64,000 nucleotides of DNA from Xanthomonas cucurbitae (GCF_002939885.1 NZ_MDED01000022.1:1-64000), one strand, 5' to 3'; counted from the stretch's first letter, positions 29,101 through 38,079 are shown. Numbers and translations: made by a program. Notes: a model not told the origin generated them from the letters alone.

Positions 29101-30011
29101 CAGCCGCCGTCGATGAGCTGCCAGCGCGCGCGCGCCTGCAGCCGCTCCCAGCGCAGCGTGCGCCGCGCGGTTTCATCCGGAAGTGCGGTGCCCGACAACT
29201 GCAGCTGGGTGAAATCCGCATCCACGGTGACGCCGGTCACCCGACGCGCCCGCAGCTGCGCCCAGGCCTGCAACCGCCCGCCGCCGCCATCCACGCGCAT
29301 GCCGCCGACCTGCAGCAGCGACGCCCACGCCGACAGATCGGCCGGATCGGCCTGTGCATAGGCGCTACCGTCGCCGCTGTCGCGGTCGAACTCCAGCACC
29401 GCAGTCAGCGGCGCGCGTTTGAGATCGATCCAGCTACGGCTGCCCACCTTGACGGTGGAACCGCTGACGCGCAGGCGCAGGTCGATGCGCGGCAGTGCGG
29501 TGTTCACGCCGATCGACGGCGCGCGTACCTGCAGGCGCGCCTCGGCCAGCTGGATCTCGCCCAGACGGCGCAGCGCATCCAGCGGGTCGGAGTCACCCCC
29601 GCTCGGCAGCCCCTGCACCGACCACACGCCATCGTTGCTGCGTTGCAGGGTCAGCGCCAGCCCGCGCAGGCGCACTTCGGTCAGCGAATGCCCGGGCAAC
29701 AGCCCGGCATACATCGCCAGCAGGATTTCCGCCTGCCCCACCTGCACCTCGCCATGCGGGCCGATCCGCAGGCCATCCAGCCGCAGCAGCGGCCCCCGCC
29801 GTGTCCACTCGGTCTCCAGCCGATCGAAGCTAATCGCCTGCCCCGCGCGCTGGCTCAACCAGGCGGCGATCTGCTGCGGATGCTCTTCCGCCAGCGGCAA
29901 CGCCTGGCTGGCCGCACCGACCAGCAACGCGATCGCCACCACCGCCAGTGCGGCGGCAGTGATCGCATAGCGGCGGAACAGCCGCAGACGGCGGCGCAGC
30001 GGGGCGGGCAT
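26118..30011 (-). CDS. yhdP: YhdP family AsmA-like envelope protein
   Basis: A 1297-residue protein with one N-terminal membrane helix (about residues 14-34) and a very long beta-rich periplasmic body. In E. coli, YhdP together with TamB and YdbH is needed for phospholipid movement from inner to outer membrane. The N-terminal block AISFDRLETEWTRRGPLLRL and the C-terminal AsmA-like region (FDFRDFFSKGLAFNTLAG and later) are characteristic. It lies in the order maf-rng-yhdP, as in E. coli. The ATG at 30011 has no Shine-Dalgarno sequence; the leader is CCCCATT repeats instead. Confidence 0.93.
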   Translation of the reverse strand: MPAPLRRRLRLFRRYAITAAALAVVAIALLVGAASQALPLAEEHPQQIAAWLSQRAGQAISFDRLETEWTRRGPLLRLDGLRIGPHGEVQVGQAEILLAMYAGLLPGHSLTEVRLRGLALTLQRSNDGVWSVQGLPSGGDSDPLDALRRLGEIQLAEARLQVRAPSIGVNTALPRIDLRLRVSGSTVKVGSRSWIDLKRAPLTAVLEFDRDSGDGSAYAQADPADLSAWASLLQVGGMRVDGGGGRLQAWAQLRARRVTGVTVDADFTQLQLSGTALPDETARRTLRWERLQARARWQLIDGGWRLDAPLLRLGQATALQHLDGLSIVGGRRYAVAAQQADVSGLIAAAALSDRLSPGLRRWLSLSRPQLRVAELQLAGEPGGPMRAQGRIDELGFLPVGNAPGISGLRGRIDGDAQGGELETDADATVRFDWPTGFGVVHQIQLAGKIVGWREGAGWQVATPALRVQASDYGANVRGGLWFQNDGSRPRMQLAAQLDDVALPVARKFWIRSKMSKAAIDWLDMAVAGGVVTGGTGLVSGDLDDWPFDNNDGRFEAFGQIRDGMIRFNPDWPAMEQVQAELSFIGNGFSLHGKGGLAGTPIAQLSAGIPSFATSELYVRASTQADAAQLLGMLRQSPLERRYGDTLRNLSVSGPAAVSFDLLRPLRTKGVGGHLQGTVALQGAKLADARWDLAFDQVSGQAEYRDSGFAAEHLSVQHQGHTGELALRAGSFVQDPAQAFEARFNATLDAEELFDRAPQMDWLRPYVHGSAPWQVGVDVPLPTSGQPNAQALLTLRSNLVGTMLDLPAPLDKPAGRPLDTQVKVALPVGDGDIDVAFGKLVAVKANRHGEQTGVRVVMGSDTVTERPPANGLVVTGRTASLDAIDWISLARSSRDPDMPPLPGQPAVPSKEAVPLQQVDVQADRLLLIGGVFPQTRLRLRPTRDAVAVTLDGPSLAGQLTVPNASGGTVQGKLSTVRWQPVAEAPAPAEPEPGDPLAGALPEPARRAVAEFDPVSIPPLALDIDDLRVGKMALGAATLRSSRLTDGMQVDQLQLRSDDQSIGLTGAWRGKGGAASTRLSARVDSRNLGKLLQTLTLGGQLRGGEGQLELNAGWQGSPAGFALGSLDGNLKVDVRNGQLLEVEPGAGRVLGLLSVAQLPRRLMFDFRDFFSKGLAFNTLAGEVRFGEGLARTDAIRIAGPAADIAIRGQTDLRAQTFDQTVDVNPKAGNLLTVVGAVAGGPVGAAVGAAANAVLGKPLGAIGAKSYHVTGPWKDPQVDVVERERERAPSKPTPAAAPAR

Positions 30012-30018
30012 TAACGGC

Positions 30019-30048
30019 GGGGAATGGGGAATGGGGAATGGGGAATCG
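30019..30048. repeat. Heptad repeat GGGGAAT, copy B, G-quadruplex-like
   Basis: Four GGGG tracts separated by AAT (30019-30043), continuing into GGGAATCGTAAGAGC. Four perfect G4 tracts with 3-base loops form a canonical quadruplex motif. It starts 7 bp upstream of the yhdP start codon, G-rich on the strand that is template for yhdP. Confidence 0.9.
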
Positions 30049-30148
30049 TAAGAGCACCAGCGCTGGCGTGTGGACGCTTAGCCGTCTGATGGCGCAACGA
30101 CGTTGAAGGGCTGACAGACGCGACGTGGAGCGGCTGTTGCTCCACCCC

Positions 30149-30180
30149 GATTCCCCACTCCCGATTCCCGATTCCCGGCC
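30149..30180. repeat. Inverted heptad repeat (ATTCCCG), copy C
   Basis: Four heptads in the opposite orientation to copy B, ending exactly at the rng stop codon. With copy B it bounds a 162-bp inverted-ended unit that fills the whole yhdP-rng spacer. Confidence 0.85.
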
Positions 30181-31677
30181 TCACAGCAGCACCACATCGA
30201 ACTGTTCCTGCAGATACTGGTCGTCGGACTGGAAACGAATGCTCTTGCCGAGGAACTCTTCCAGCTCGGCCACCGCGGCCGACTCCTCGTCGGTGATGCG
30301 CGCCACCACCTTGGACGAGGCGATCACCAGCAGCCGGGCGGCATCGAACTGGCGCACCGCGCGGGTGATCTCGCGGAAGATCTCGTAGGTCACCGTCTCG
30401 GCGGTCTTGATGGTGCCACGCCCGCCGCAGTGCCCGCAGGTTTCCGACAGCTGCCGCTCCAGGCTTTCGACGGTGCGCTTGCGGGTCATCTCCACCAGGC
30501 CCAGCGGCGAGAACTCGTACACGGTGGTCTTGGCATGGTCGCGCGCCAGCGCCTTTTCCAATGTGCGCAGCACCTGCCGGCGGTGCTCGGCATCGTCCAT
30601 GTCGATGAAATCGATGATGATGATGCCGCCCAGGTTGCGCAGCCGCAGTTGCCGCGCCACCGCCTGCGCCGCTTCCAGGTTGGTGCGGAACACGGTCTCT
30701 TCCAGATTGCGTTGCCCCACGAACGAGCCAGTGTTGACGTCGATGGTGGTCATCGCCTCGGTCTGGTCGATCACCAGGTAGCCACCGGACTTGAGCGGTA
30801 CCTGCTTGTTCAACGCCCGGCCGATCTCGTCTTCCACGCCGTACAGGTCGAAGATCGGCCGGTCGCCGGTGTACAGCTCCAGCCGCTCGGCCAGTACCGG
30901 CATGTACTTGGCCACGAAGGCCTGCAGCTGCCCGAAGGTTTCGTTGGAATCGACCTTGACCTTCTCCACGTCGCGACGGATCAGGTCGCGCACCGCCCGC
31001 AACGGCAGGCTCAGGTCTTCGTAGATGATGCTGCACGGCGGCGCTTCACGGCCGCGCCGCTCGACCACGGCCCAGACCCGCGACAAATAGGCGATGTCTT
31101 CGGCCAAGGCTTCTGCCGGCTGGCCTTCGGCATTGGTACGGATGATGTAGCCGAAGCCGCCGTGCTGGGCAGAGACCTCGCTGACGATGGTCTTCAGGCG
31201 CAGCCGCTCGGCCTCGTCCTCGATCCGCGCCGACACCCCGACGATCTTGGACTGCGGCAGCAGCACCAGATAGCGCGAGGGGATGCTGATCTGGGTGGTC
31301 AGGCGCGCGCCCTTGGTGCCGATCGGGTCCTTGACCACCTGCACCACGATGTCCTGGCCATCGCGCAACAACTCCACGATGGGAACCGAGGTGGCCGGCG
31401 GCGGCAGCGGGGTTTCTTCGGTATCGACCACACTGGCCGGTGCCGGCACCGGGCGCACCACGTCGTTGGCGTGCAGGAACGCGGCGCGCTCCAACCCCAC
31501 TTCGACGAAGGCTGCCTGCATGCCCGGCATCACCCGTTGCACCTTGCCCTTGTAGATATTGCCCACCACGCCCCGGCGCCAGCCGCGCTCGATATGCAGT
31601 TCCTGCAGCATGCCGTTCTCGATCACCGCCACACGGGTCTCGCGCGGGGTGACGTTGACCAAAATCTCTTCCGACAT
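30181..31677 (-). CDS. rng: Ribonuclease G
   Basis: A 498-residue endoribonuclease of the RNase E/G family that processes the 5' end of 16S rRNA and degrades some mRNAs. An S1-like RNA-binding part (GNIYKGKVQRVMPGMQAAFVE) is followed by the catalytic domain with TTIDVNTGSF and IIIDFIDMDD (metal-binding Asp residues) and the zinc-link CGHCGGRG for dimerisation. It lacks the RNase E C-terminal scaffold, so it is RNase G. The ATG overlaps the maf stop (TTGATG), indicating translational coupling. Confidence 0.95.
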   Translation of the reverse strand: MSEEILVNVTPRETRVAVIENGMLQELHIERGWRRGVVGNIYKGKVQRVMPGMQAAFVEVGLERAAFLHANDVVRPVPAPASVVDTEETPLPPPATSVPIVELLRDGQDIVVQVVKDPIGTKGARLTTQISIPSRYLVLLPQSKIVGVSARIEDEAERLRLKTIVSEVSAQHGGFGYIIRTNAEGQPAEALAEDIAYLSRVWAVVERRGREAPPCSIIYEDLSLPLRAVRDLIRRDVEKVKVDSNETFGQLQAFVAKYMPVLAERLELYTGDRPIFDLYGVEDEIGRALNKQVPLKSGGYLVIDQTEAMTTIDVNTGSFVGQRNLEETVFRTNLEAAQAVARQLRLRNLGGIIIIDFIDMDDAEHRRQVLRTLEKALARDHAKTTVYEFSPLGLVEMTRKRTVESLERQLSETCGHCGGRGTIKTAETVTYEIFREITRAVRQFDAARLLVIASSKVVARITDEESAAVAELEEFLGKSIRFQSDDQYLQEQFDVVLL

Positions 31678-32249
31678 CAATGCGCTCCGAAGGCTGTGAG
31701 CAACTGCGAGGTATGCAACAACGGCAACCCCATCACGCCGGAATAGCTACCGGACAGATGGGTGATGAAACGCTCCGCGCGCCCCTGGATCGCATACGCG
31801 CCGGCCTTGCCCATCGGCTCGCCGCAGGCGGCGTAGGCGGCGATCTGGGCATCGTCCAGCGTCGCAAAGGTCACCTCGGACACCACCAACGCCTGCGCCG
31901 GCGCGCGCTGTGCGCAGACTAGGACCACCGCCGTGAGTACCTGGTGGGTGCGCCCGGACAACACGCGCAGCATGGCGATCGCATCGTCCACATCGGCTGG
32001 CTTGCCGAACACCCGCTCGCCCAGCACCACTTCGGTATCGGAGCCGAGCACGATCGCATCGGGGTCGCCGGCCTGCACCTGCGCCAGGCCGGTATGCGCC
32101 TTGTCCAGCGCCACGCGCTGCACATAGTGGTCGGGCGATTCGCCCGGCGCGCGCCGCTCGGGCACGTCCAGTTCCAGGGTCTGGAACGGCACATCCAGGC
32201 GCTGCAGCAGTTCTTGTCGGCGGGGCGAACGGGAGGCGAGATAGAGCAT
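31677..32249 (-). CDS. maf: Maf/YhdE nucleoside triphosphate pyrophosphatase
   Basis: A 190-residue house-cleaning enzyme predicted to hydrolyse dTTP, UTP and modified pyrimidine triphosphates (YhdE subgroup, judged by its position before rng). It begins with [17 protein letters not shown], the Maf signature, and has [17 protein letters not shown] and [30 protein letters not shown]. The start at 32249 puts the signature at the N-terminus. It heads the maf-rng-(yhdP) operon and is divergent from the SIMPL gene, with 129 bp between starts. Confidence 0.94.
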   Translation of the reverse strand: MLYLASRSPRRQELLQRLDVPFQTLELDVPERRAPGESPDHYVQRVALDKAHTGLAQVQAGDPDAIVLGSDTEVVLGERVFGKPADVDDAIAMLRVLSGRTHQVLTAVVLVCAQRAPAQALVVSEVTFATLDDAQIAAYAACGEPMGKAGAYAIQGRAERFITHLSGSYSGVMGLPLLHTSQLLTAFGAH

Positions 32250-32378
32250 CCGCCCAGCATACCTGTTGCCCGCACTCACCCGCTTGCTTGACGCAGGCGT
32301 GTCGCCGCCACGCCACACGCGGCTCACAACATGTTCATCCACATCCCAACACGCTCGCAGGACAGACAAGGAGATCCC

Positions 32379-33113
32379 ATGCGTACCACCCTCAAGCCGC
32401 TGCTGCTGGCCCTGTCCCTCGCTGCCGGAACCGCCATGACCGCCCACGCCCAACCCGCGCCGAGCTACGCCCTTCCCACTGACGGCACCCTGCTCAACGT
32501 GTCGGCCGAAGCCGAGGCCAAGCGTGTACCGGACATTGCCACGTTGTCGGCTGGCGTGGTCACCCAAGCTACCGACGGCAACGCCGCCATGCGCCAGAAC
32601 GCCGAGCAGATGAGCAAGGTCATGAGCGCCGTCAAGGCGGCCGGCATCGCCGACAAGGACGTGCAGACCAGCGGCATCAACCTGAGCCCGCAGTACACCT
32701 ACAAGGACAACGAGGCGCCCAAGATCAACGGCTACCAGGCCAGCAACACCGTCAGCCTGAAGGTGCGCGACATCGCCAGGCTGGGCAAGGTGCTCGACGC
32801 CCTGGTCGCCAATGGTGCCAACGATATCAACGGCCCCAGCTTCTCGATCGACCAACCCGAACCGGTCTACGACGAAGCCCGCGTGGCCGCACTGAAAAAG
32901 GCCCAGACCCGCGCCGACACCTACGCCAAGTCGCTGGGCCTGAAGGTACGCCGCATCGTCAGCATTTCCGAAGGACGCAGTGGCGGCGGTGTGCGCCCGA
33001 TGATGATGGCCGCCTCGATGCGTTCGGCCAAGGCCGAGATGGATACACCGGTCGCCCCAGGCGAAAGCACCCTGTCGATCAACCTGGATGTGACCTTCGA
33101 GCTGGGGCGCTGA
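32379..33113 (+). CDS. SIMPL domain (DUF541/YggE-like) periplasmic protein
   Basis: A 244-residue exported protein. The signal peptide ends at AHA (about residue 24), followed by the SIMPL domain, with [21 protein letters not shown], the variable lobe [23 protein letters not shown] and [21 protein letters not shown]. coli YggE has been linked to oxidative and envelope stress tolerance, but its biochemistry is not established. AAGGAGA lies 5 bp before the ATG. It is a single gene with its own upstream region. Confidence 0.9.
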   Translation: MRTTLKPLLLALSLAAGTAMTAHAQPAPSYALPTDGTLLNVSAEAEAKRVPDIATLSAGVVTQATDGNAAMRQNAEQMSKVMSAVKAAGIADKDVQTSGINLSPQYTYKDNEAPKINGYQASNTVSLKVRDIARLGKVLDALVANGANDINGPSFSIDQPEPVYDEARVAALKKAQTRADTYAKSLGLKVRRIVSISEGRSGGGVRPMMMAASMRSAKAEMDTPVAPGESTLSINLDVTFELGR

Positions 33114-33414
33114 TAGCGCATCCGATTCCCCGCGACGGCGTTGGCCATCTGCCGCCCGGCGGGCAGATGGCCGATACCGCGCGATGCCTGGAGATCGGAA
33201 AGGCGCTGCGGCATCACCCGCTTGGCTCCAAAAAAGCAGGTTATCTGCAAGTGCCCCACGGCATACTGCGATAGTGAATAGGCGCTGACAGGCATTTGTG
33301 CTTAAAAAAACATGAAATTTAGAGAAATCATTCTTTAAGCGAGCTCGACCTCTCTCTAGCATCGGTTGTCAGCGCTTCGTCACATTCGTGATGGCGCACA
33401 TCTGGAGAGAGACG
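33114..33414. other. 301-bp promoter region of the TonB-dependent receptor gene
   Basis: No gene. The segment 33295-33345 is unusually AT-rich for this genome (TTGTGCTTAAAAAAACATG and on) and likely contains the receptor promoter. A GC-rich inverted sequence CCATCTGCC / GGCAGATGG (33147-33171) after the SIMPL gene can form a hairpin and may end its transcript. Confidence 0.5.
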
Positions 33415-36400
33415 ATGAATGCCTGCAACGCCTCGCCACGCCATTCCCGCCAGCACACGCGCCTGTGCCGCATCAGTGTGCTGGCACTTGCACTCAGCGG
33501 AGCCGTGGGGGTGCTGACCACCGGCCCCGCAGCCGCACAGAGCACAACCGCCAGCATCTACGGAAGCGCCCCCGGCAACAGCGGGGCCACCGTGACCGCG
33601 CAGAGCGACACCGGCTTCACCCGATCGGCCACCATCGACGCCAATGGCCGTTATGCGATCGGCAACCTCCCGGTAGGCACCTATACCGTCACCCTGCAGC
33701 GCGAAGGCCAAGCTGCACAGACGCGCCAGAACATCGCTCTGCGCGTCGGTGCCGGCACCGATGTGTCCTTCGGCAGCGGCGATGGGTCCGGCGATGCCAC
33801 GACCCTGGGCACCATCACGGTGACCGGCAAGAACATCTCGCCGGTGGATGTCTCGGCGACCGCCTCGCGCACGGTGATTACTGCCGAACAATTGCAGCGC
33901 TTGCCGCTGGCGCGTACCGGCGAGGCCATTGCGCTGTTATCGCCCGGTGCCGTGCAAGGCAGCGGCTATTTCGGCAATGCCATTTCCTTCGGTGGCGCCG
34001 GTGTCACCGAGAACGCCTACTACCTCAACGGCTACCTCAGCTCCAACCCGCTCTCCAACATCGGCGGCGTGAGCCTGCCCTTCGGCGCCATCGATCAGCA
34101 GGAAACCTATACCGGCGGCTACAGCGCGCGCTTTGGTCGTTCTGCGGGCGGCGTGCTCAGCCAGGTCGGCAAACGCGGGACCAACGAATGGCACTTTGGC
34201 GCGCAGACGTTGTGGCGTCCAAAGTCGCTCGCCAGCGACAACAAGAATGTCTTCTACCCCGACACTGCGCCCCCAGCCGGTTACAGATACAGCAACAGCA
34301 GCCTGCCGGGCACGCTGTATCGCAGCCGCGACGACGATCGCTCATGGAACACCGTCTACAGCGCCTATGCGGGCGGCCCGCTGATCGAGGACCGCCTGTT
34401 CGTGTTCGTTGCCGCAGAGCAGGAGCGCACCCAGGGCGTCTCGACCGCGAGCAGGGATGCATCGGTCATCGGCCGCAACAACTTCCGGACCGACAGGCCC
34501 AAGATCTACACCAAGATCGACTGGAACATCAACGACAGCAATCTCCTCGAACTGACCGGCATCAAGAACGGCTCTCGCGACCGGGGCGCCTACTCCGACT
34601 TCACCGGCTATCCGGGTGTTCCCAGCAATGCCGAAGGCGCCTTCGCCGACACGGTGAAGGTCAACGATCGTTACTACATCGGCAAATACACCAGCTACAT
34701 CACCAGCGATCTGACCCTCAGTGCCACCTACGGCAAGAGCCAGCAGACCGACTTCCGCAACAATCCCAGCACTGCGGCATTCATGTCCGGCACCAGCCAG
34801 CAGGACCCCGCGATCAACGGCGGCCAGGAAATTCGCAACAACCAGACCTCCAGCCAGGCGCGTGACGGAGAAAACGCCACGCGCGGCCTGCGCATCGATC
34901 TGGAGTACGTGCTGGGCAACCACACCCTGACCGCCGGTGTGGACAACATGTATTTCAACGCACGCAACGAGGGCGTCATCACGACCGGGCCCGGCTTCAC
35001 CTGGACGTATGGCTTCTCCTCTCGCCCCGCATCGCCGATCAGGGCTGCGCTCGGCGTCGGCCCGGCCGGCGGCAATGGCTACTTCGTCAACCGGACCGTC
35101 TTCAACACGGCAACCAGCATGTCGGTCGAACAAAAAGCCTACTTCCTCGAAGACAAGTGGCAGCTCACCGATACGCTGCTACTGACCTTGGGCATTCGCA
35201 ACGACAAGTTCACCAACTTCAACGACGTGGGTACGCCCTACGTGCGCAGCGGCGATCAATGGGCACCGCGTCTAGGCATGAGCTGGGACGTGTTCGGCGA
35301 TTCCTCGTTGAAGGTGTACGGCAACGCCGGTCGCTACTATCTGGCGCTGCCCAACAGCGTGGCGATCCGCGGTGCATCGCCCTCGACGTTCACCAACGAA
35401 TACTTCACCTATACCGGCATCGACGCGCAGGGTAATCCGACCGGGCTGACGCCGGTTGCAGTCGATCGATCGGCAGGTTTCACCTGCGCCGGCAACACCG
35501 TTTCCGCCGGTCTGGAATGTGGCCAGGCACCGGATGCGGCCGGCATCGCTGCTACCGACCTCAAGTCGATGTACCAGGATGAGTTCATGCTCGGCTTCGA
35601 CAAGACCTTGGGCACTAACTGGGTCACCGGCGCCAAGGCCACCTACCGCACGCTGGGAGCCACCATCGACGACGTCTGCGATTCGGACCGGATGCGCACC
35701 AAGCTCACCGCCTCGGGCATCGATCCGGCCAGCGTGAACGTGCCGGGCTGTGTCATCTTCAATCCCGGCGAAACCAACTCCTTCAGCCTGGCCAACCTCA
35801 ATGGCCCCGGCCGCACGGCGGTGACGATGTCGCCCTCGGACTGGGGCTTTGACAAGCAGGCCAAACGCACCTATCTGGCGGTCGACCTGTTCCTGCAGCA
35901 TCCGTTCGACGGCAAGTGGGAAGGCCGCATCGATTACACCTGGTCGCGCAATTTCGGCAATACCGAGGGCCAGATCAAGTCCGACATCGGCCAGACCGAT
36001 GTGTCCAAGACGCAGGACTGGGATGCGGCCGCATTGATGTGGTATTCCGGCGGCTATCTGGCCAACGACCGGCGCCACCAGATCAAGCTCTACGGCTCCT
36101 ACCAGATCGCGCCCGAATGGCTGGTCGCAGGCAATATCCGCGTGCTGTCCGGCACGCCGAAGTCCTGCCTGGGCTACGTCAGCATCAACGGCATCAGCGA
36201 AGATTCCGATGCTGGCGACCCGGTGGGCTATGGCTCCTCGTACCACACCTGCAACGGCCAGCCGTCGCGCCCAGGCGATGCCGGACGGCTGCCGTGGACC
36301 AAGATCGTCGACCTCGCGCTGACCTACCGCCCCGCCTTCGCCGACAACAAGCTTGCCATGACCTTGCAAGCCTTCAACGTCTTCAACGAACGCAAGCCGC

Positions 36401-36516
36401 TGCAGGTCGATGCCACCTGGGAAGACAACCCGTTCACGCTGTCCAATACCTACGGCATGGGCGCGTTCTTCACCCAACCGCGCTATGCCATGTTCTCGGT
36501 GTCCTACGACTACTGA
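33415..36516 (+). CDS. TonB-dependent outer-membrane receptor, Oar type
   Basis: A 1033-residue outer-membrane protein. The signal peptide ends at AAAQ (about residue 42). A carboxypeptidase-regulatory-like beta domain follows (residues about 43-115, ATIDANGRYAIGNLPVGTYTVTL). The plug has ENAYYLNGYLSSNPLSNIGG and YSARFGRSAGGVLSQVGKRG, and a large barrel ends in the aromatic residue of SVSYDY as needed for membrane insertion. This layout is that of Oar proteins, which take up or export large substrates. GGAGAGA precedes the ATG at 33415; an earlier in-frame ATG at 33388 lacks such a site. The ligand is unknown. The tonB-like gene follows after 235 bp. Confidence 0.92.
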   Translation: MNACNASPRHSRQHTRLCRISVLALALSGAVGVLTTGPAAAQSTTASIYGSAPGNSGATVTAQSDTGFTRSATIDANGRYAIGNLPVGTYTVTLQREGQAAQTRQNIALRVGAGTDVSFGSGDGSGDATTLGTITVTGKNISPVDVSATASRTVITAEQLQRLPLARTGEAIALLSPGAVQGSGYFGNAISFGGAGVTENAYYLNGYLSSNPLSNIGGVSLPFGAIDQQETYTGGYSARFGRSAGGVLSQVGKRGTNEWHFGAQTLWRPKSLASDNKNVFYPDTAPPAGYRYSNSSLPGTLYRSRDDDRSWNTVYSAYAGGPLIEDRLFVFVAAEQERTQGVSTASRDASVIGRNNFRTDRPKIYTKIDWNINDSNLLELTGIKNGSRDRGAYSDFTGYPGVPSNAEGAFADTVKVNDRYYIGKYTSYITSDLTLSATYGKSQQTDFRNNPSTAAFMSGTSQQDPAINGGQEIRNNQTSSQARDGENATRGLRIDLEYVLGNHTLTAGVDNMYFNARNEGVITTGPGFTWTYGFSSRPASPIRAALGVGPAGGNGYFVNRTVFNTATSMSVEQKAYFLEDKWQLTDTLLLTLGIRNDKFTNFNDVGTPYVRSGDQWAPRLGMSWDVFGDSSLKVYGNAGRYYLALPNSVAIRGASPSTFTNEYFTYTGIDAQGNPTGLTPVAVDRSAGFTCAGNTVSAGLECGQAPDAAGIAATDLKSMYQDEFMLGFDKTLGTNWVTGAKATYRTLGATIDDVCDSDRMRTKLTASGIDPASVNVPGCVIFNPGETNSFSLANLNGPGRTAVTMSPSDWGFDKQAKRTYLAVDLFLQHPFDGKWEGRIDYTWSRNFGNTEGQIKSDIGQTDVSKTQDWDAAALMWYSGGYLANDRRHQIKLYGSYQIAPEWLVAGNIRVLSGTPKSCLGYVSINGISEDSDAGDPVGYGSSYHTCNGQPSRPGDAGRLPWTKIVDLALTYRPAFADNKLAMTLQAFNVFNERKPLQVDATWEDNPFTLSNTYGMGAFFTQPRYAMFSVSYDY

Positions 36517-36541
36517 CGCCCTCTCCCGTCAGCGTCGTTTC

Positions 36542-36568
36542 CCCGGCCCTGCAAAGGGCCGGGCTTTT
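36542..36568 (+). terminator. Rho-independent terminator after the receptor gene
   Basis: Stem CCCGGCCCT / AGGGCCGGG, loop GCAA, followed by CTTTTCT, 25 bp after the stop. It separates the receptor from the downstream tonB gene, which therefore probably has its own promoter. Confidence 0.85.
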
Positions 36569-36751
36569 CTGGACCGCTGCAAACCTCGCCAGCGCGACCA
36601 CCGCAGCTGCGCGCGGACGAACAAAAAACCAGGGGCACCACCGGGGATCCCTTGTACGGCCGCCCCGGCTGCGGTAAACCTACGCGACCGGATGGTGTAG
36701 TGCGTCCGGGACGCGCTGGTCCTTTCCGCAGTTCCGTTCTGGAGGTGGATG

Positions 36752-37420
36752 ATGGTTCGCACGCAATCGCAGGTTTCCTCCCGTCCCACAGGCATCGATG
36801 CTTCGCGCGTCCTGGCGATGAGCACCGCGGTGGCCTTGCATCTGCTGGCCGGCAGTTTGTTGTTGATTCCGCTGTCGTATCGGGCGATCCCGCAACCGGC
36901 GCCGGAACCGCGCTGGGTCATGCCAGTCACGATCGCCACCCCGCCACCGCCGCCGGTGTTTCCGATCGAAGTGAAGTTCACCCCGCAGACGCAGGTGCCG
37001 CCAAAGCCGGTGCCTGTGCAGGTGCAGACCCCCACGCTCAACCAGGCGCCGGTGGTGGACAGCACACCACTGGCCATCCCTGCGGCGGCCAACCCGGTGG
37101 CCGAAACGGCGCCGGTCACAGCGACGCCCGCCAGCGGGCCGGTCGAGGCAGGCCAGTTGCAATACCTGAGTTCGCCGGCACCGGGTTATCCGGTCGCGGC
37201 GTTGCGTGCCGGGCAGCAAGGCACGGTGCTGCTGCGCGTACTGGTCGGCACCGATGGGCGTGCTGCCGAGGTCAGCGTGCAGACCAGCAGCGGCCATCGC
37301 GTCCTCGACCTGGCGGCACGCAGCCAGGTGTTGCGCAACTGGCGCTTCCAGCCGGCAATGCGCAGCGGCCAGGCGGTGCAGGCCTATGGCCTGGTGCCGG
37401 TGAGCTTTTCACTCAACTGA
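36752..37420 (+). CDS. TonB family energy transducer
   Basis: A 222-residue protein with one N-terminal membrane helix (about 21-45), a Pro-rich periplasmic span (PPPPPVFPIEVKF and on) and a C-terminal TonB domain (about 135-222) with YPVAALRAGQQGTVLLRVLV and WRFQPAMRSGQAV. It should transmit proton-motive force from an ExbB/ExbD pair to outer-membrane receptors. No exbBD genes are adjacent. Tandem ATG codons occur at 36749 and 36752; the second is 6 bp from GGAGG and is preferred. Its position after the Oar-type receptor suggests a dedicated pair, though a terminator intervenes. Confidence 0.9.
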   Translation: MVRTQSQVSSRPTGIDASRVLAMSTAVALHLLAGSLLLIPLSYRAIPQPAPEPRWVMPVTIATPPPPPVFPIEVKFTPQTQVPPKPVPVQVQTPTLNQAPVVDSTPLAIPAAANPVAETAPVTATPASGPVEAGQLQYLSSPAPGYPVAALRAGQQGTVLLRVLVGTDGRAAEVSVQTSSGHRVLDLAARSQVLRNWRFQPAMRSGQAVQAYGLVPVSFSLN

Positions 37421-37488
37421 CGACACCGGCGATGGAAGGGCAGTCAACCGCGGCGGCTAACACGACCGCCGCAGTTGGCTGTGCAAGA

Positions 37489-37959
37489 TCAGGCGCGATG
37501 GTAAGGATGATTGGCCAACATGGCCGCCGCACGATACAACTGCTCGGCCACGATCAGGCGCACCAGCATATGCGGCAGGGTCAACGGGCCGATCGACCAG
37601 CGTTCGCTGGCGCTTCTCAGTACATCGGCGGCGTGACCTTCCGGGCCGCCGATCAGGAATGCCAGGTCGCGCCCCTGGCCGCGCCAATGCTCCATGCGCT
37701 GGGCCAGCTGCTCTGAACTGAGCGGACGGCCCGGCACGTCCAGCGCCACCACATAGGCGTTCTTCGGCAACGCCGCCAGCACGCGGCGGCCTTCGTCGTC
37801 GATGGCACGTTGCGCGTCGCGGCCCTTGCCGCGCAGGCCGGGTTCGATCTCAACCAGCTCCAGCGGCATCCAGTGCGAGAGACGTTTCTGATATTCGGCA
37901 AACCCCTGCGCCACCCACGACGGGGCACGTTCGCCAGTGGCGATCAATCGGCATTTCAT
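37489..37959 (-). CDS. rlmH: 23S rRNA (pseudouridine1915-N3)-methyltransferase
   Basis: A 156-residue SPOUT-class methyltransferase acting on helix 69 of the assembled ribosome. It carries KCRLIATGERAPSWV at the start, the SAM-binding knot FLIGGPEGHAADVL and LTLPHMLVRLIVAEQLYRA with NHPYHR at the end, all typical. In most relatives rlmH directly follows rsfS; here PhoX and a J-domain gene lie between them. Confidence 0.96.
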   Translation of the reverse strand: MKCRLIATGERAPSWVAQGFAEYQKRLSHWMPLELVEIEPGLRGKGRDAQRAIDDEGRRVLAALPKNAYVVALDVPGRPLSSEQLAQRMEHWRGQGRDLAFLIGGPEGHAADVLRSASERWSIGPLTLPHMLVRLIVAEQLYRAAAMLANHPYHRA

Positions 37960-38079
37960 CGCCACATGATATCCGCGTCACAGCCCGGGCATCCCGCGAC
38001 GATTTGTCGGCGCGTGTCATGGCGTGGTTACAGCCGGCAATTAGTGTCGCCCGACCACCCAGCCCGCAGGAGTCGTTCG

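Noticed and set aside
27993..30014. Plus-strand open frame of about 670 codons
   Set aside because: Antisense to yhdP, with low-complexity composition and no motif.
31677..33362. Extended 561-codon version of Maf
   Set aside because: The Maf signature begins at 32249. The extra N-terminus runs antisense through the SIMPL gene.
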